Below the pieces are notes generated by a model. That model did not search any database. It was not told the DNA's origin and was given only the letters and a program-made list of their open reading frames with translations. From the IMG/VR virus record IMGVR_UViG_3300030117_006016, positions 1 through 28,057 of that record: 28,057 bases of DNA, one strand, 5' to 3'. Source of the stretch: a virus. A program made the translations under genes and the position numbers. Numbering within the stretch: the first letter of the stretch is position 1; every line of letters starts with the position of its first letter. Below are positions 11,840-21,419 of the stretch, piece after piece.

Positions 11840-13666
11840 ATGAAGCCGAACAAATACTGGTGGAATGATGGCGTAGACAAGCATGAGCTGGTCTTTGATA
11901 CTGTTGAACAGATAGCAGAGAACCAGAATCAGCGCCCCAAAGACAACCTCAACCATGCCCGCCTTTATGGCAATGCGTATTTCTCCGATTTGCGCGGAGT
12001 TACGTCGGCGCCAAGAAACACCAGAAACCGGGTAACGCTCAACATCATCCAGTCGATGTGTGACACGGTAACAGCGCGAGTGGCTAAGGCAAAACCCATG
12101 GCAACCTACCTGACAACAGGTGGCAGTTGGGCCATGCAGCAAAAAGCCAAGCTCCTGACCAAGTTTACCGAAGGTCAGTTCTACCAAGCTGACGTGTACA
12201 AGGTTGCGCCCAAGGTCTTCTTGGATGCCTGCGTCTTCGGGACAGGCGTTATGAAGGTCTACGAGGAAGACTCTCAAATTAAGGTGGAGCGCGTCTTTCC
12301 AGACGAAATCATTGTCGACGACCTGGAGTCTCGCTATGCCGAACCGCGCCAGATGTTTCAGCAGAAGCTTGTGCCCAAAGATGTTCTGGTGGCGCTCTTT
12401 CCTGAAGCCAAGAAGCAAATCGAGGAGGCAAGCTCTCATGAGGACCGCGATACTGAATATTATTATGCTAGCGAGCAAGTTCTATGCATCGAGGCGTGGC
12501 ACCTCCCGTCATCCAAGGGCTCGAACGATGGACGACATGTAATTGCCATCGATAACTTCACTCTTCTAGACGAAGAATGGGAGCGCGACACCTTTCCCTT
12601 CTGCTTTATTCGTTGGACCGAACGGTTACTCGGGTTTTGGGGTCAGGGATTGGCTGAGCAGCTCACTGGAATCCAGGTGGAGATAAACAAGCTCCTGCGG
12701 AACATCCAGGAGCAGATGCACCTAGCGACGCCTAAGGTTTTTGTCGAAGCGGGCTCTAAAATCTCCAAAGCACACATAAATAATGAGATTTGGGGAATAA
12801 TCGAGTATGCGGGCACACCACCGACTTTTTACGTCCCAAAAACGGTTTCTGGGGAGATATTCAGTCATTTAGACCGCCTATTTAGCCGTGCATACGAAAT
12901 TGCGGGCGTAAGCGTGCTCGCAGCGCAATCTAAGAAGCCTGCGGGGCTCGAATCGGGCGTTGCGCTTCGTGAATTCCAAGATATTGAGACTGAGCGCTTC
13001 ATTATGGTCGCTAAAGAGTATGAAAACCTCTTTTTGGACGTTGCGGAGCACATGATTGACCTGGCGCGGGGCATTGCAGCTCGCGGAGACACCTATGACG
13101 TGCTGAGTCACGGTGATGAGAGCATTGAGAAGATAAATTGGAGCGAAATTGACCTGGAGAAGACGGAATATGCGATGAAGGTGTACCCAACGTCGCTACT
13201 TCCGACTACACCGGCTGCGAAGCTCCAGAAGGTCATCGAGATGCTTCAAGCAGGCATGCTGACCCAGCAAGAGTCCCGTGCGCTGCTGGATTACCCCGAT
13301 CTAGAAGCCGTTAACCAGCTAGCGACTGCATCTCAGGAATTGTTCAACAAAATCATCGATGAGGCCATCAGCAAGGGCCGATACAACCCGCCGGAGCCAT
13401 TCATGAACCTGGCGATGGGTGTGCAGATGGTTCAGTCGGCCTACCTAAAGGCCAAAATAGACAATGTGCCGGAGAAGCGCCTCGACCTTTTGCGGCGGTT
13501 CCTCCAAGACGCGGTGGCCATGCTCGCTTCCATGCAGCAGCAGGCAATGGCTCCGATGCCAGGACAACCCATGGAGCAAGATGTGGCGCAGCAGGGTGCT
13601 CGCCCCGGCGCTATGGCAGAACAAGAAATGGCCCAGGAGCAGATAGCCGCTCCAATGCCGACATAG
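11840..13666 (+). CDS. Portal protein
   Basis: The 608-residue size, the place after the terminase, and the stretch LLGFWGQGLAEQLTGIQVEINKL with the following helix and LATPKVFVEAG (about 255-300) mark a podovirus-type portal. It forms the dodecameric gate for DNA entry and exit. Residues around ESGVALREFQDIETERF (about 371-387) match a conserved portal helix. The last about 60 residues are rich in Met, Gln, Pro and Ala and look disordered. GGAG lies seven bases before the ATG. Confidence 0.85.
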   Translation: MKPNKYWWNDGVDKHELVFDTVEQIAENQNQRPKDNLNHARLYGNAYFSDLRGVTSAPRNTRNRVTLNIIQSMCDTVTARVAKAKPMATYLTTGGSWAMQQKAKLLTKFTEGQFYQADVYKVAPKVFLDACVFGTGVMKVYEEDSQIKVERVFPDEIIVDDLESRYAEPRQMFQQKLVPKDVLVALFPEAKKQIEEASSHEDRDTEYYYASEQVLCIEAWHLPSSKGSNDGRHVIAIDNFTLLDEEWERDTFPFCFIRWTERLLGFWGQGLAEQLTGIQVEINKLLRNIQEQMHLATPKVFVEAGSKISKAHINNEIWGIIEYAGTPPTFYVPKTVSGEIFSHLDRLFSRAYEIAGVSVLAAQSKKPAGLESGVALREFQDIETERFIMVAKEYENLFLDVAEHMIDLARGIAARGDTYDVLSHGDESIEKINWSEIDLEKTEYAMKVYPTSLLPTTPAAKLQKVIEMLQAGMLTQQESRALLDYPDLEAVNQLATASQELFNKIIDEAISKGRYNPPEPFMNLAMGVQMVQSAYLKAKIDNVPEKRLDLLRRFLQDAVAMLASMQQQAMAPMPGQPMEQDVAQQGARPGAMAEQEMAQEQIAAPMPT

Positions 13667-13675
13667 GAGATTTGA

Positions 13676-14530
13676 ATGGAAGAGCAGCAAGAAGCACCAC
13701 CGGCCGAAGTCGTTGAAGAGGCCGTTGAAGAGGCGGTGGCGGAAGCCGCCGAGGAGCAACCGGCGGCCGAAGAGAAGCCCGACTTCTCCCGGCAGTTTAG
13801 CGCCATTGCGCGACGTGAGCGCGAGCTTCGTCAGCGTGAATCTCGCATGAAAGAGATGGAGGCGCGGTTCAGCGAAGTGGAGGGATACCAGAACGAGTAT
13901 TCTGGAATTCAGGACCTTGCTCGCAAGAATCCCTATGAGGCGATAAAAAAGTTGGGCATCGACTATGATGCCTTAACGCAGCAAGTCATTAATGAGGGCG
14001 AGCCTACGGCAGACCAGCAATTAAGGCTTGAGAACGAGGCTTTGCGGGCTCGGCTCGATAAGCTCGAAGGTGCTTACAACGAAGAGCACAAGCAGCGCGA
14101 GCAGGCCCAGGCGCAGGCCGCTCGGAACAAATTAATTGACAACGTGAGACAATTCGTTGACGATGGTGGTGACTACGAATTCATTCAGTCGAATGATGCT
14201 TACGGTCTCGTGGCGGAAGTGATGCAGCAGCACTACATCCGCACAAAAGAGATCATGGAGTATTCCGAGGCTGCAAAAATGGTCGAAGGCCATTTTGAAT
14301 CCGAAGCTGAGCGATACCTAGGCAGCAAAAAGCTGCAAGACAAGTGGCGGGCCACTAGCCAAAAAGAGCCTGAACAAAAAGCGACTTCAGAAGCCGAACC
14401 AGCGAAATCATCACGGCCAAAAACACTTAGCAATGAAAACACTGCTAAGAAAACAGAACCGTCTAGCGGCGTCCTAGAGAGTAAAGAAAAGTCTCTAGAG
14501 AGGGCTGCCGCGTTAATTCGCTGGGAGTAA
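13676..14530 (+). CDS. Capsid scaffolding protein
   Basis: A 284-residue charged protein between portal and capsid, the standard place for a scaffold. Residues 1-35 are Glu/Ala/Val-rich low complexity. Residues 40-70 (ARRERELRQRESRMKEMEARF) and 115-160 are coiled-coil-like. The last 60 residues are Lys/Ser/Glu-rich and end in a helix (KEKSLERAAALIRWE) that could bind the coat protein. TAGGAG is six bases from the ATG. The call rests on position and composition, not a motif. Confidence 0.75.
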   Translation: MEEQQEAPPAEVVEEAVEEAVAEAAEEQPAAEEKPDFSRQFSAIARRERELRQRESRMKEMEARFSEVEGYQNEYSGIQDLARKNPYEAIKKLGIDYDALTQQVINEGEPTADQQLRLENEALRARLDKLEGAYNEEHKQREQAQAQAARNKLIDNVRQFVDDGGDYEFIQSNDAYGLVAEVMQQHYIRTKEIMEYSEAAKMVEGHFESEAERYLGSKKLQDKWRATSQKEPEQKATSEAEPAKSSRPKTLSNENTAKKTEPSSGVLESKEKSLERAAALIRWE

Positions 14531-14556
14531 TCCCGCGCACATTCTGGAGTTAAAAA

Positions 14557-15798
14557 ATGGCTAGTCCACTCGACGTAGGAACCGTTACCGAGGCGCTAAA
14601 GGAGCACTACAAGCCCCTTCGCGTCCAGAACATGGTTTACAAAGACAATCCGCTTCTCGCTATGATGCCGAAATACACCAAGTTCGGTGGCGAGAATATG
14701 CCGATTCCTTTGCTCTATTCAAACCCGCAGCGCCGAAGTGCAACTTTTGCGACCGGTCAGGCTGAAACATCGACATCTACCCTAAAGCAATACGTGCTGA
14801 CACGGGTAAAAGACTATTCTTTTGCAAGCATTACCGGCGAGTCCATCAAGGCGACTGAGCGAGATAGCGATGCTTTCTTGCGATATGCCACAATGGAAAT
14901 TGACGGCGCTCTTCACTCACTGACTCGCTCTCTTGCTATTGCGATGTACCGCGACGGCTCAGGCTCTATCGGCACCCTGGGTTCTGACCCCGGCACTGGC
15001 GCAGCGGTTCTTACTCTTAGCAATGCTGAAGACATTACTAATTTTGAAGTCGGCATGAGCCTAAACGTTGCATCTAGTGCTACAGGTGCAATTCGCGGAA
15101 ACTTCACGACCTCTGGAAACACTGGTGTTATTTCGGCGATTGACCGTGGTGCAGGCACTATTACCTTAACCGTCAACACGCACGCTGATGTTGCTAGTGG
15201 TGACCACCTTTTTCAAAAAGGCGATGCTCAGAATGGCGGCTCCAGCGCCTTAAAGGTGACGGGTCTTGAAGGCTGGTGTCCGGCATCGGCTCCGGGAGCA
15301 ACTGCGTTCTTCGGCGTTGACCGAACCGCAGATGTTACCCGTCTCGGGGGTAATCGCTTCGATGGCTCGGCCCTTCCAATTGAGGAAGCGCTTATCGGCG
15401 GAGCGGCTCGGGTTGCTCGCGAGGGCGGTCGTCCAGATGTCTGTTTTGTTGATTTTGCAACTTTCTCAAACCTTGAGAAAGCCCTCGGCTCTAAGGTCGT
15501 TTACGACGAAGCCAAGGCCCGTGACGTAGATATTGGCTTTGCCGCCATCTCTCTTCGTGGACCACGCGGAACAATCAAGATTATTCCTGACCAAAACTGT
15601 CAGCCCGATGTCGCCTGGATGCTCCAGCTCGACACTTGGAGCCTGAACACTCTTGGTGAGGCGCCAATGTTCTTGGACCTTGATAATAACCGCATGCTTC
15701 GCGAAAGTGCGGCAGACGCTTACGAGGTACGCCTGGGTTACTACGGCAACGTCGCTTGCAATGCGCCGGGATACAACTGTCGCGTAGCATTGGCATAA
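14557..15798 (+). CDS. Major capsid protein
   Basis: 413 residues, directly after the scaffold, with an N-terminal arm (KPLRVQNMVYKDNPLLAMMPK) and core typical of HK97-fold coats of phages. Residues about 150-225 form a glycine/threonine-rich beta segment (GNTGVISAIDRGAGTITLTV, then ASGDHLFQKGDA), probably an inserted domain facing outward. The C-terminus holds strands ending in YYGNVACNAPGYNCRVALA with two cysteines. TGGAG lies about seven bases before the ATG. The family is assigned by context and general look. Confidence 0.83.
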   Translation: MASPLDVGTVTEALKEHYKPLRVQNMVYKDNPLLAMMPKYTKFGGENMPIPLLYSNPQRRSATFATGQAETSTSTLKQYVLTRVKDYSFASITGESIKATERDSDAFLRYATMEIDGALHSLTRSLAIAMYRDGSGSIGTLGSDPGTGAAVLTLSNAEDITNFEVGMSLNVASSATGAIRGNFTTSGNTGVISAIDRGAGTITLTVNTHADVASGDHLFQKGDAQNGGSSALKVTGLEGWCPASAPGATAFFGVDRTADVTRLGGNRFDGSALPIEEALIGGAARVAREGGRPDVCFVDFATFSNLEKALGSKVVYDEAKARDVDIGFAAISLRGPRGTIKIIPDQNCQPDVAWMLQLDTWSLNTLGEAPMFLDLDNNRMLRESAADAYEVRLGYYGNVACNAPGYNCRVALA

Positions 15799-15824
15799 TT
15801 CAGGCTCAGGAAGGAGATTGAGTT

Positions 15825-16199
15825 ATGGCGAATCGTGATTTTAAGCCTGTGAAGGCACTTGAGCGTGAGGTTGTTATTCTCGGTGGGCGCATTGCGTTCA
15901 CCAACGGAACAATGACAGGAGTATCTGAGGGCACTGGCTTTACATGCTCCAATGTTAGCTCTGGTGTTTTCACCATCACGCTGGATGACAAATACAGCGA
16001 TCTTTTGTTTACTTACGCCCATGCAATCGGCACGGGCGGGCCAGAGACGTATATTGAGCTAACAGCCCATGACGTATCTAGCGCAAAAACATTGTCGTTT
16101 GTCATTAATGACCACAGCGACAACGATGTTCGGGGAGACTCGGATGTTGACCAGGAAATTCAATTCGTTGCGTTTCTAAAGAACAGCAGCGTAACCTAA
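15825..16199 (+). CDS. Probable head decoration or small structural protein, 124 aa
   Basis: Beta-rich, without cysteine motifs apart from C51. Strands such as EVVILGGRIAFTN, GVFTITLDDKYSDLLFTYAH and TLSFVINDHSDND suggest a single beta-sandwich. Position right after the capsid gene suggests a capsid decoration or stabilising protein, but this is not proven. Strong Shine-Dalgarno GGAAGGAG eight bases upstream predicts high expression, as a copy-rich virion part would need. Confidence 0.6.
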   Translation: MANRDFKPVKALEREVVILGGRIAFTNGTMTGVSEGTGFTCSNVSSGVFTITLDDKYSDLLFTYAHAIGTGGPETYIELTAHDVSSAKTLSFVINDHSDNDVRGDSDVDQEIQFVAFLKNSSVT

Positions 16200-16209
16200 G
16201 GAGCCTAAA

Positions 16210-16407
16210 ATGCCCGACCCAGGAAACCTGGCGGTCATGATCCTCGACAAAGCCAAGGAGTCATCCGAAGGCAAAGACGAGGGTGAAGGCTACGCAAAGA
16301 TGGCCCGAAAGGAAGCAGGTGATGCTTTCCTCAAGGCCATCGCAGATGGCGATGGAGAGAGGGTGGCGCAAGCGCTACAGGATCTTCACGACATTAGTAT
16401 GAATTAA
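16210..16407 (+). CDS. Small hypothetical protein, 65 aa
   Basis: Charged and helical, ending in GDGERVAQALQDLHDISMN. Not recognised. TAAGGAG is a perfect Shine-Dalgarno six bases from the ATG. It is the last gene before an intrinsic terminator, grouping it with the head genes. Confidence 0.7.
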   Translation: MPDPGNLAVMILDKAKESSEGKDEGEGYAKMARKEAGDAFLKAIADGDGERVAQALQDLHDISMN

Positions 16408-16409
16408 TT

Positions 16410-16438
16410 GGACGGGGGCGAAAGCCCCCGGTCCTTTA
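16410..16438 (+). terminator. Intrinsic terminator between head and tail genes
   Basis: CGGGGGC (16413-16419), the loop GAAA, and GCCCCCG (16424-16430) form a 7-bp stem, extendable by GGA/TCC across a bulge and followed by TTTAT. Such a stem with a stable tetraloop should reduce transcription from head into tail genes. No separate promoter is visible in the 12 bases before the next gene, so it is probably partial. Confidence 0.78.
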
Positions 16439-16450
16439 TCGGAGGGCTGG

Positions 16451-17158
16451 ATGCCGAATAACACTACCACCCTCGCCCAGCTCATCACCCGTGTAAGACA
16501 GCGGGCCGATATGGTGGGGTCCGCCTTCGTCTCAGACTCAGAGATTGTTGACTATATCAACGTCGCTATGGCGGAGATTCACGATCTACTTGTGGATAAG
16601 TACGAAGACTACTACGTCTCGACAACAACCTATACCCTTCCAGGGGGGAACCCAGGAACGCTACCAGCGACGTTCTACAAGGCACTGGGCGTTGATTTCG
16701 ACTCGGGCGGGGTCTCATACCGCTTGAAGCGTTACAGCTTTCAAGAGCGAAATATGTACAACTCGCCTGGGGCGGTGGCGGCAAGAATCGCAGATACGCG
16801 CTACGCCATCCAGGGCAATCAAATTAAGTTTATCCCCGACCCGACAACATCGGGAACGGTGACTCTTCATTATGTGCCAGAGGCGCAGAGATTTAGCTCT
16901 GGCTCCACGAGCGCCACCATTGTCAGCCTGGCCCCTGCCATAGCCAATGGTTACGAAGAGTATGTGGTGGTCGATGCGGCCATTAAATGCTTGCTCAAAG
17001 AAGAGTCTGATGTCCAGCCCCACATGGTCTACAAAGAGCAGCTTCGGAAGCGGCTTGAAGCGGCAGCGGGCAATAGAGATGCTGGGGAATCCTACAAGAT
17101 TAGCGACGTTAACACTGGCGTCTATCTCGAAGACTACGTTAACTATCGGGGCTTCTGA
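16451..17158 (+). CDS. Head-tail connector/adaptor protein
   Basis: A 235-residue protein beginning with a helical bundle (LAQLITRVRQRADMVGSAFV and EIVDYINVAMAEIHDLLVDK, residues 8-50), then beta strands (VTLHYVPEAQRF) and helices (EEYVVVDAAIKCLLKEES). This layout and position, between capsid and nozzle, are those of the adaptor that sits on the portal in short-tailed phages. GGAGGG lies close to the ATG. The next gene starts in the stop codon (TGATG). Confidence 0.7.
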   Translation: MPNNTTTLAQLITRVRQRADMVGSAFVSDSEIVDYINVAMAEIHDLLVDKYEDYYVSTTTYTLPGGNPGTLPATFYKALGVDFDSGGVSYRLKRYSFQERNMYNSPGAVAARIADTRYAIQGNQIKFIPDPTTSGTVTLHYVPEAQRFSSGSTSATIVSLAPAIANGYEEYVVVDAAIKCLLKEESDVQPHMVYKEQLRKRLEAAAGNRDAGESYKISDVNTGVYLEDYVNYRGF

Positions 17159-17469
17159 TGGTCGAGTTTGAGAGATATAGAAGCGACAACTACGAGCTTA
17201 ATCGAGTCCAAGACAAGATTGAGGACTTTGCGCGTGGCGTGCAGCTTGGCGGGATTATTGATGGGCGGCTTATTGCCAACATTGACCTAGTGGCGAACAA
17301 GACTTACCAGGTCTACCATGGCCTTGGTCGAAGGTATAAGGGCTATGTGGTTGTCTCTTCAACAGCCGCGAATGTCGTTATCGTCAAAGAGGGCGAGAAC
17401 AACAGCCCGGACAAATACATCCCTGTTCAGTCTGCCGCGAACTCAACCGTTAGCTTGTGGGTGTTTTAA
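17158..17469 (+). CDS. Small beta-rich structural protein, 103 aa
   Basis: Contains KTYQVYHGLGRRYKGYVVVS (about 48-67) and ends in STVSLWVF, a pattern I have seen in small phage virion proteins next to tail genes, though I cannot name a family. It may be a tail accessory or fibre-anchor subunit. The ATG overlaps the upstream stop, and its stop overlaps the next ATG (TAATG), so translation is coupled in both directions. Confidence 0.6.
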   Translation: MVEFERYRSDNYELNRVQDKIEDFARGVQLGGIIDGRLIANIDLVANKTYQVYHGLGRRYKGYVVVSSTAANVVIVKEGENNSPDKYIPVQSAANSTVSLWVF

Positions 17470-20400
17470 TGCCATTAGAAAAGAAAGAAATATCCTTTCC
17501 GTTTCTTAAGGGCATGGACGAGAAAACGTCGGATGCTACTCGTGCGCCAGACTCTCTCTCTGACTGCCTCAATGGCGTGTTCGATAAAGCGGGCCGCATC
17601 AAAAAACGAGGTGGCTACGTTGCTGCCGACAAGATCATAGCCAACACAACTACGAGCCGAATAGCCAAGGGCGCTGCTGTGTCTCAGTACAAGGATGAGA
17701 CCCTCATTCTTGACGGCACGAAGATGTACACCAAGCTTAGCAATGCGGAGTACCTATCGAAGGGGACTTATGTGCCCTGCACCTTTAAGAACGAGTTCAA
17801 GCGCCGAGACCCATCGAAGAAGCAGAGCAATGCGCAGATGGCGGAGCACCGGGGCGTTCGGGTTTACACCTGGATGGAGTACGGGCATGACCAGGCGGGG
17901 GAGGTTAGGGTTGTCGCTGCAATAGAGGATGTTGCGACTGGGACATCCCTGCGCGACGACATTGTTTTAGATACGTCTCGTTTTAGGACAGCCGGAAACG
18001 GCAGGCTTTACGCCACCCCAAAGCCATACGCCATTAAAGGCACGGATGATGACAACATATGGATTATGTTTGTTGCAAATGCGGGAGTCCCGGCCACAGA
18101 CGCAATTATTGAGGGCGGTTCAGGGTATTCTACGGCAACCGGGGTGGCCACGTTTGGGGGAACCGGAACAGGCTGCACAATAGACATTGATACTGTTGCA
18201 GCGGGCAGAATAACAGCACTTTCATACAACAATGCGGGTACAGGGTATACTGTCGGGGATATTTTGCGCGTTGCCGGTGGAGGCAATAACGCAAGGTTTC
18301 GGGTTGATTCCGTTGGGTCGTCTCGAATAAAAATCTCAAAAGTAGACTGCACAAGCGTTGAGACAGCGGCAGCATATGCCGGAGCACTGACAACACTCGA
18401 AGACCCATCCGGCAACGAAATTGAGGTAAGCAGTGTAACTCCGCAATTTGCAGCAGATTCTTTGCATAATGAAACATATGAAGACAACGCCGTTATTGCC
18501 TATTCGGACGCAAGCGGGAGTTACTCTTACACTATTCGGGCAATAACGATCGCCAGTGGAGTAATGCAGGCGGTTGCAGACGCTAATTCTTACCGAATTT
18601 CAACAACTGGTTTCTGGAACCCCTTCGTCGACTCCTCTTCCGCTCGCGGAAGTACGGGGACAAATGTTGTTGGGGGCATTATGCTCAAAGCCCTAAATGA
18701 CGGGTCGTCGAGCGCATCGGATTACAACATCATTTTTGGAGCGACCTTTAACAACTCGGGCGCACCAGAAGTAAAGCTGTACAACATTAGAGACGATTTT
18801 GGGGCCGCCATCACGTATGGCGCCTTAACCACCGGGCCCAACCCCCTTTGCAATGCGGGACTTCATCTTCTCAGCGGGACAGCCGGAACCTTTACGAATG
18901 GCGGACATCCATATGTGGCCCTAGAGCTTTACGCGGAAGGGCAACAGGGGCACCCGTCGGGCGCCACGACATATGAGAACAACGGGGTAGTGCCTCCTCA
19001 CTTCGTGGCAACTTACTACCTAACAAGAGCGGCAGACAACAGCCCAAACTCCACAAGGGTCCACGTAGCCCACAACGCAAGCATTCTGTCAGACATGTTT
19101 AGGCACGCGGCTACCGCAGAAACCGGCCTTTACTATGTACTGGCGCACGTAAACGACAACAGCCTTACGTCAACCGATGTTAGCGACTATGGCCTATCTA
19201 ACAACCTGGCCCTTATGCGACACATTGACAACTCAGGAACGAGAACCAATGAGTTTGTGGGTGCGGTAAAAACAGGGCAAGTCGCAAATTGCTTAACGTC
19301 TGAATATTCGCAATGTGATCCATTAGCCACGGCGATCTCTCACGAAACAACAGGGACCATCAACCCTACGTCCAGTGCACTGGTGACGGTTTTGGACATG
19401 GGACCGATTCAGGTAGGGTGGGCCGTCTATGGGGATGGCGTAGCTGCATCAACAACAGTTTCCGCTATTAACTCAGCAACAACGTTAACAATGAGCAATA
19501 ACGCCGTGGTCCCAACAAATGGTGGGCCGCTGGCCGGAGCATCGCTTACATTTGTAGATGAATCCAATGCCCTCTACAGCACGTCCCCGATGGTCTATGG
19601 TGTTCAAAGGGTAACATCGACAGATTCTGGAGAGCGGTTCCTTTTTGGTGCGGCTCGATTTGCTGGATACTCGACGTCAAAGACTGGCGAGTATTCAGGG
19701 CCTGAAACCTCTGGCAACTCGTTTGGCGTATCCTTGGTAGAGGTCAATTTTGACCCGGCTCGCCCTCTTGCTTCGCTGGATTCAGATGGAACGTGGGTAG
19801 GCACCGGCGGATACTTGCACGGTTACGATGGGAGCAATATTTTTGAAGTTGGTTTTGCAACATACCCATCGATTGCAAGGCTCCATCAACTGCATGACGA
19901 CCTAAACAACAACGGCGGCCTTAGCGCGGGAACTTACAAGTACAAGGTCGTTTATGAGTGGACAGACGCAAACGGAAACATCCATCGATCTGCGCCATCG
20001 GGATTTGCGGAGATAACAACAACAGAGGCCTCTTCTGGAAGACGAGGCACGGTTGTTGTTTCAATCTACATACCGAACTTTACGCGAAAGATCGGGATTA
20101 GGGCTATTGTTTATCGAAACAATGATGGGGGCTCTATTTTCTACAAGGCAGGGTCCGTGCCTGTTCCTGAGCCGTCAAGTGCGTCAAGGCGAACGGTCAA
20201 CTTTATAGACTGGCCGAGGGGAACATCGGCAATTACAACCCAAGACGACATTATCTACAGAGACCCAATTTATACTGCGGACGGTGAACTCGCGAATGGC
20301 TTCTTTGGCTCGTGCACTGATTTGACACGACACAGAAACAAGGCGTTTGCGGTTGGGGCGGACGACAACGTTTACTTCTCAAAGCCAATTGTTGACGGAG

Positions 20401-21419
20401 CGGAGCTTCAGTTTCCTGATGAGTTTGTTTTGAGAATCCCTGGGGACTCGTCTGTCACAACTGGCGTTGAAAGCAACCTAGACCATCTTCTTATCTTCAC
20501 AGAAGATAATGCCCACTTTGTGTCAGGCCCAGGGCCAGATGCGTTTGGCGCGGGCATGTTCGCGCCCCCAAGAATATTTGGAACCAACCAAGGAGCGCGA
20601 GCTGGGTCGGCACATGTTCAGACTCCACTAGGTGTCTTCTATCAGACTCTGCGGGGCATCTACCTTGTTCAGCGAGACATGAGCATCAAATACATTGGCG
20701 CTCAGGTAGAAGACCAGGTGGATAACTTGGTCATCAGCATGCTTTGCCACGACCCGACAAATGAAGTCCGGTTTATGATCAAGGATACGACAGCGAGCAG
20801 CAGCGATGTGGCGCTAACGTACAATTACTACTTCGGCCAATGGAGCAGGTCGGAAATGGTTTACACCTCGTCGGAGTACCAGGTTGGGGAAATATATGAC
20901 GGAACCTATTTTCAAAAATTGTCGGGAACAGGTTTTCTTTTAAAGCAGGACAATACTGTTTTTACGGACACCTATAGAGTACACGCCTCTCCCACATCCA
21001 CGGCAACAAGGAACTACAACTTAGAGCTTCGAACAGCTTTTATTGCCCCTAGTGGACTATTGTCGTTTGACCGAGTGTACCGGGGGATGGTGCTTGGCGA
21101 GTATATTTCGGCTCACACTATACGGTTGAATTTTTACACCGACTATATGGACACCGTGGCTGTGTCGACGGGAAGCAAAGAACTCTCTACCGCTCCAGCA
21201 GGAGAGTATGAGCCTGTTGCCGGGTACGTTAATCACCCTCTTTATTTGTTCAGGGCACACATGACGCAGCAGAAGTGTAGGGCTATTCAGGCCGAGATAA
21301 AGCTCATATCCGGCGCAGGGGTCGCTACAGCGCCCGCGTATCTTGACGGCATTGCGTTCGAAGTCGGTGTCCGACCTAAGAAGTCAGCGCTCAAAACCAT
21401 AGCGGATAGGACGATATAA
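17469..21419 (+). CDS. Tail nozzle-like protein with inserted modules, 1316 aa
   Basis: The start (KKEISFPFLKGMDEKTSDATRAPDS, then LNGVFDKAGRIKKRGGY) and the C-terminal half (GSAHVQTPLGVFYQTLRGIYLVQRD, then EVRFMIKD and NYYFGQWSRSE) resemble tail-tube/nozzle proteins of short-tailed phages. A FN3-like stretch lies near 19885-20150. Two modules look inserted: a Gly-rich 'GGSGY...GTGYTVGD' module at about residues 211-282, and a beta-repeat region at about 628-690 (GWAVYGDGVAASTTVSAI). At over 1300 residues it is much longer than T7 gp12. ATG at 17469 is preferred over GTG at 17457 because it overlaps the upstream stop (TAATG). Confidence 0.72.
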   Translation: MPLEKKEISFPFLKGMDEKTSDATRAPDSLSDCLNGVFDKAGRIKKRGGYVAADKIIANTTTSRIAKGAAVSQYKDETLILDGTKMYTKLSNAEYLSKGTYVPCTFKNEFKRRDPSKKQSNAQMAEHRGVRVYTWMEYGHDQAGEVRVVAAIEDVATGTSLRDDIVLDTSRFRTAGNGRLYATPKPYAIKGTDDDNIWIMFVANAGVPATDAIIEGGSGYSTATGVATFGGTGTGCTIDIDTVAAGRITALSYNNAGTGYTVGDILRVAGGGNNARFRVDSVGSSRIKISKVDCTSVETAAAYAGALTTLEDPSGNEIEVSSVTPQFAADSLHNETYEDNAVIAYSDASGSYSYTIRAITIASGVMQAVADANSYRISTTGFWNPFVDSSSARGSTGTNVVGGIMLKALNDGSSSASDYNIIFGATFNNSGAPEVKLYNIRDDFGAAITYGALTTGPNPLCNAGLHLLSGTAGTFTNGGHPYVALELYAEGQQGHPSGATTYENNGVVPPHFVATYYLTRAADNSPNSTRVHVAHNASILSDMFRHAATAETGLYYVLAHVNDNSLTSTDVSDYGLSNNLALMRHIDNSGTRTNEFVGAVKTGQVANCLTSEYSQCDPLATAISHETTGTINPTSSALVTVLDMGPIQVGWAVYGDGVAASTTVSAINSATTLTMSNNAVVPTNGGPLAGASLTFVDESNALYSTSPMVYGVQRVTSTDSGERFLFGAARFAGYSTSKTGEYSGPETSGNSFGVSLVEVNFDPARPLASLDSDGTWVGTGGYLHGYDGSNIFEVGFATYPSIARLHQLHDDLNNNGGLSAGTYKYKVVYEWTDANGNIHRSAPSGFAEITTTEASSGRRGTVVVSIYIPNFTRKIGIRAIVYRNNDGGSIFYKAGSVPVPEPSSASRRTVNFIDWPRGTSAITTQDDIIYRDPIYTADGELANGFFGSCTDLTRHRNKAFAVGADDNVYFSKPIVDGAELQFPDEFVLRIPGDSSVTTGVESNLDHLLIFTEDNAHFVSGPGPDAFGAGMFAPPRIFGTNQGARAGSAHVQTPLGVFYQTLRGIYLVQRDMSIKYIGAQVEDQVDNLVISMLCHDPTNEVRFMIKDTTASSSDVALTYNYYFGQWSRSEMVYTSSEYQVGEIYDGTYFQKLSGTGFLLKQDNTVFTDTYRVHASPTSTATRNYNLELRTAFIAPSGLLSFDRVYRGMVLGEYISAHTIRLNFYTDYMDTVAVSTGSKELSTAPAGEYEPVAGYVNHPLYLFRAHMTQQKCRAIQAEIKLISGAGVATAPAYLDGIAFEVGVRPKKSALKTIADRTI

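Noticed and set aside
11693-12478. Long minus-strand frame (261 residues) opposite the portal gene
   Set aside because: It is antisense to a well-supported portal gene, with composition typical of a shadow frame and no ribosome site.
18008-18487. Minus-strand frame of 159 residues inside the nozzle gene
   Set aside because: Antisense shadow of the Gly-rich module; no ribosome site.
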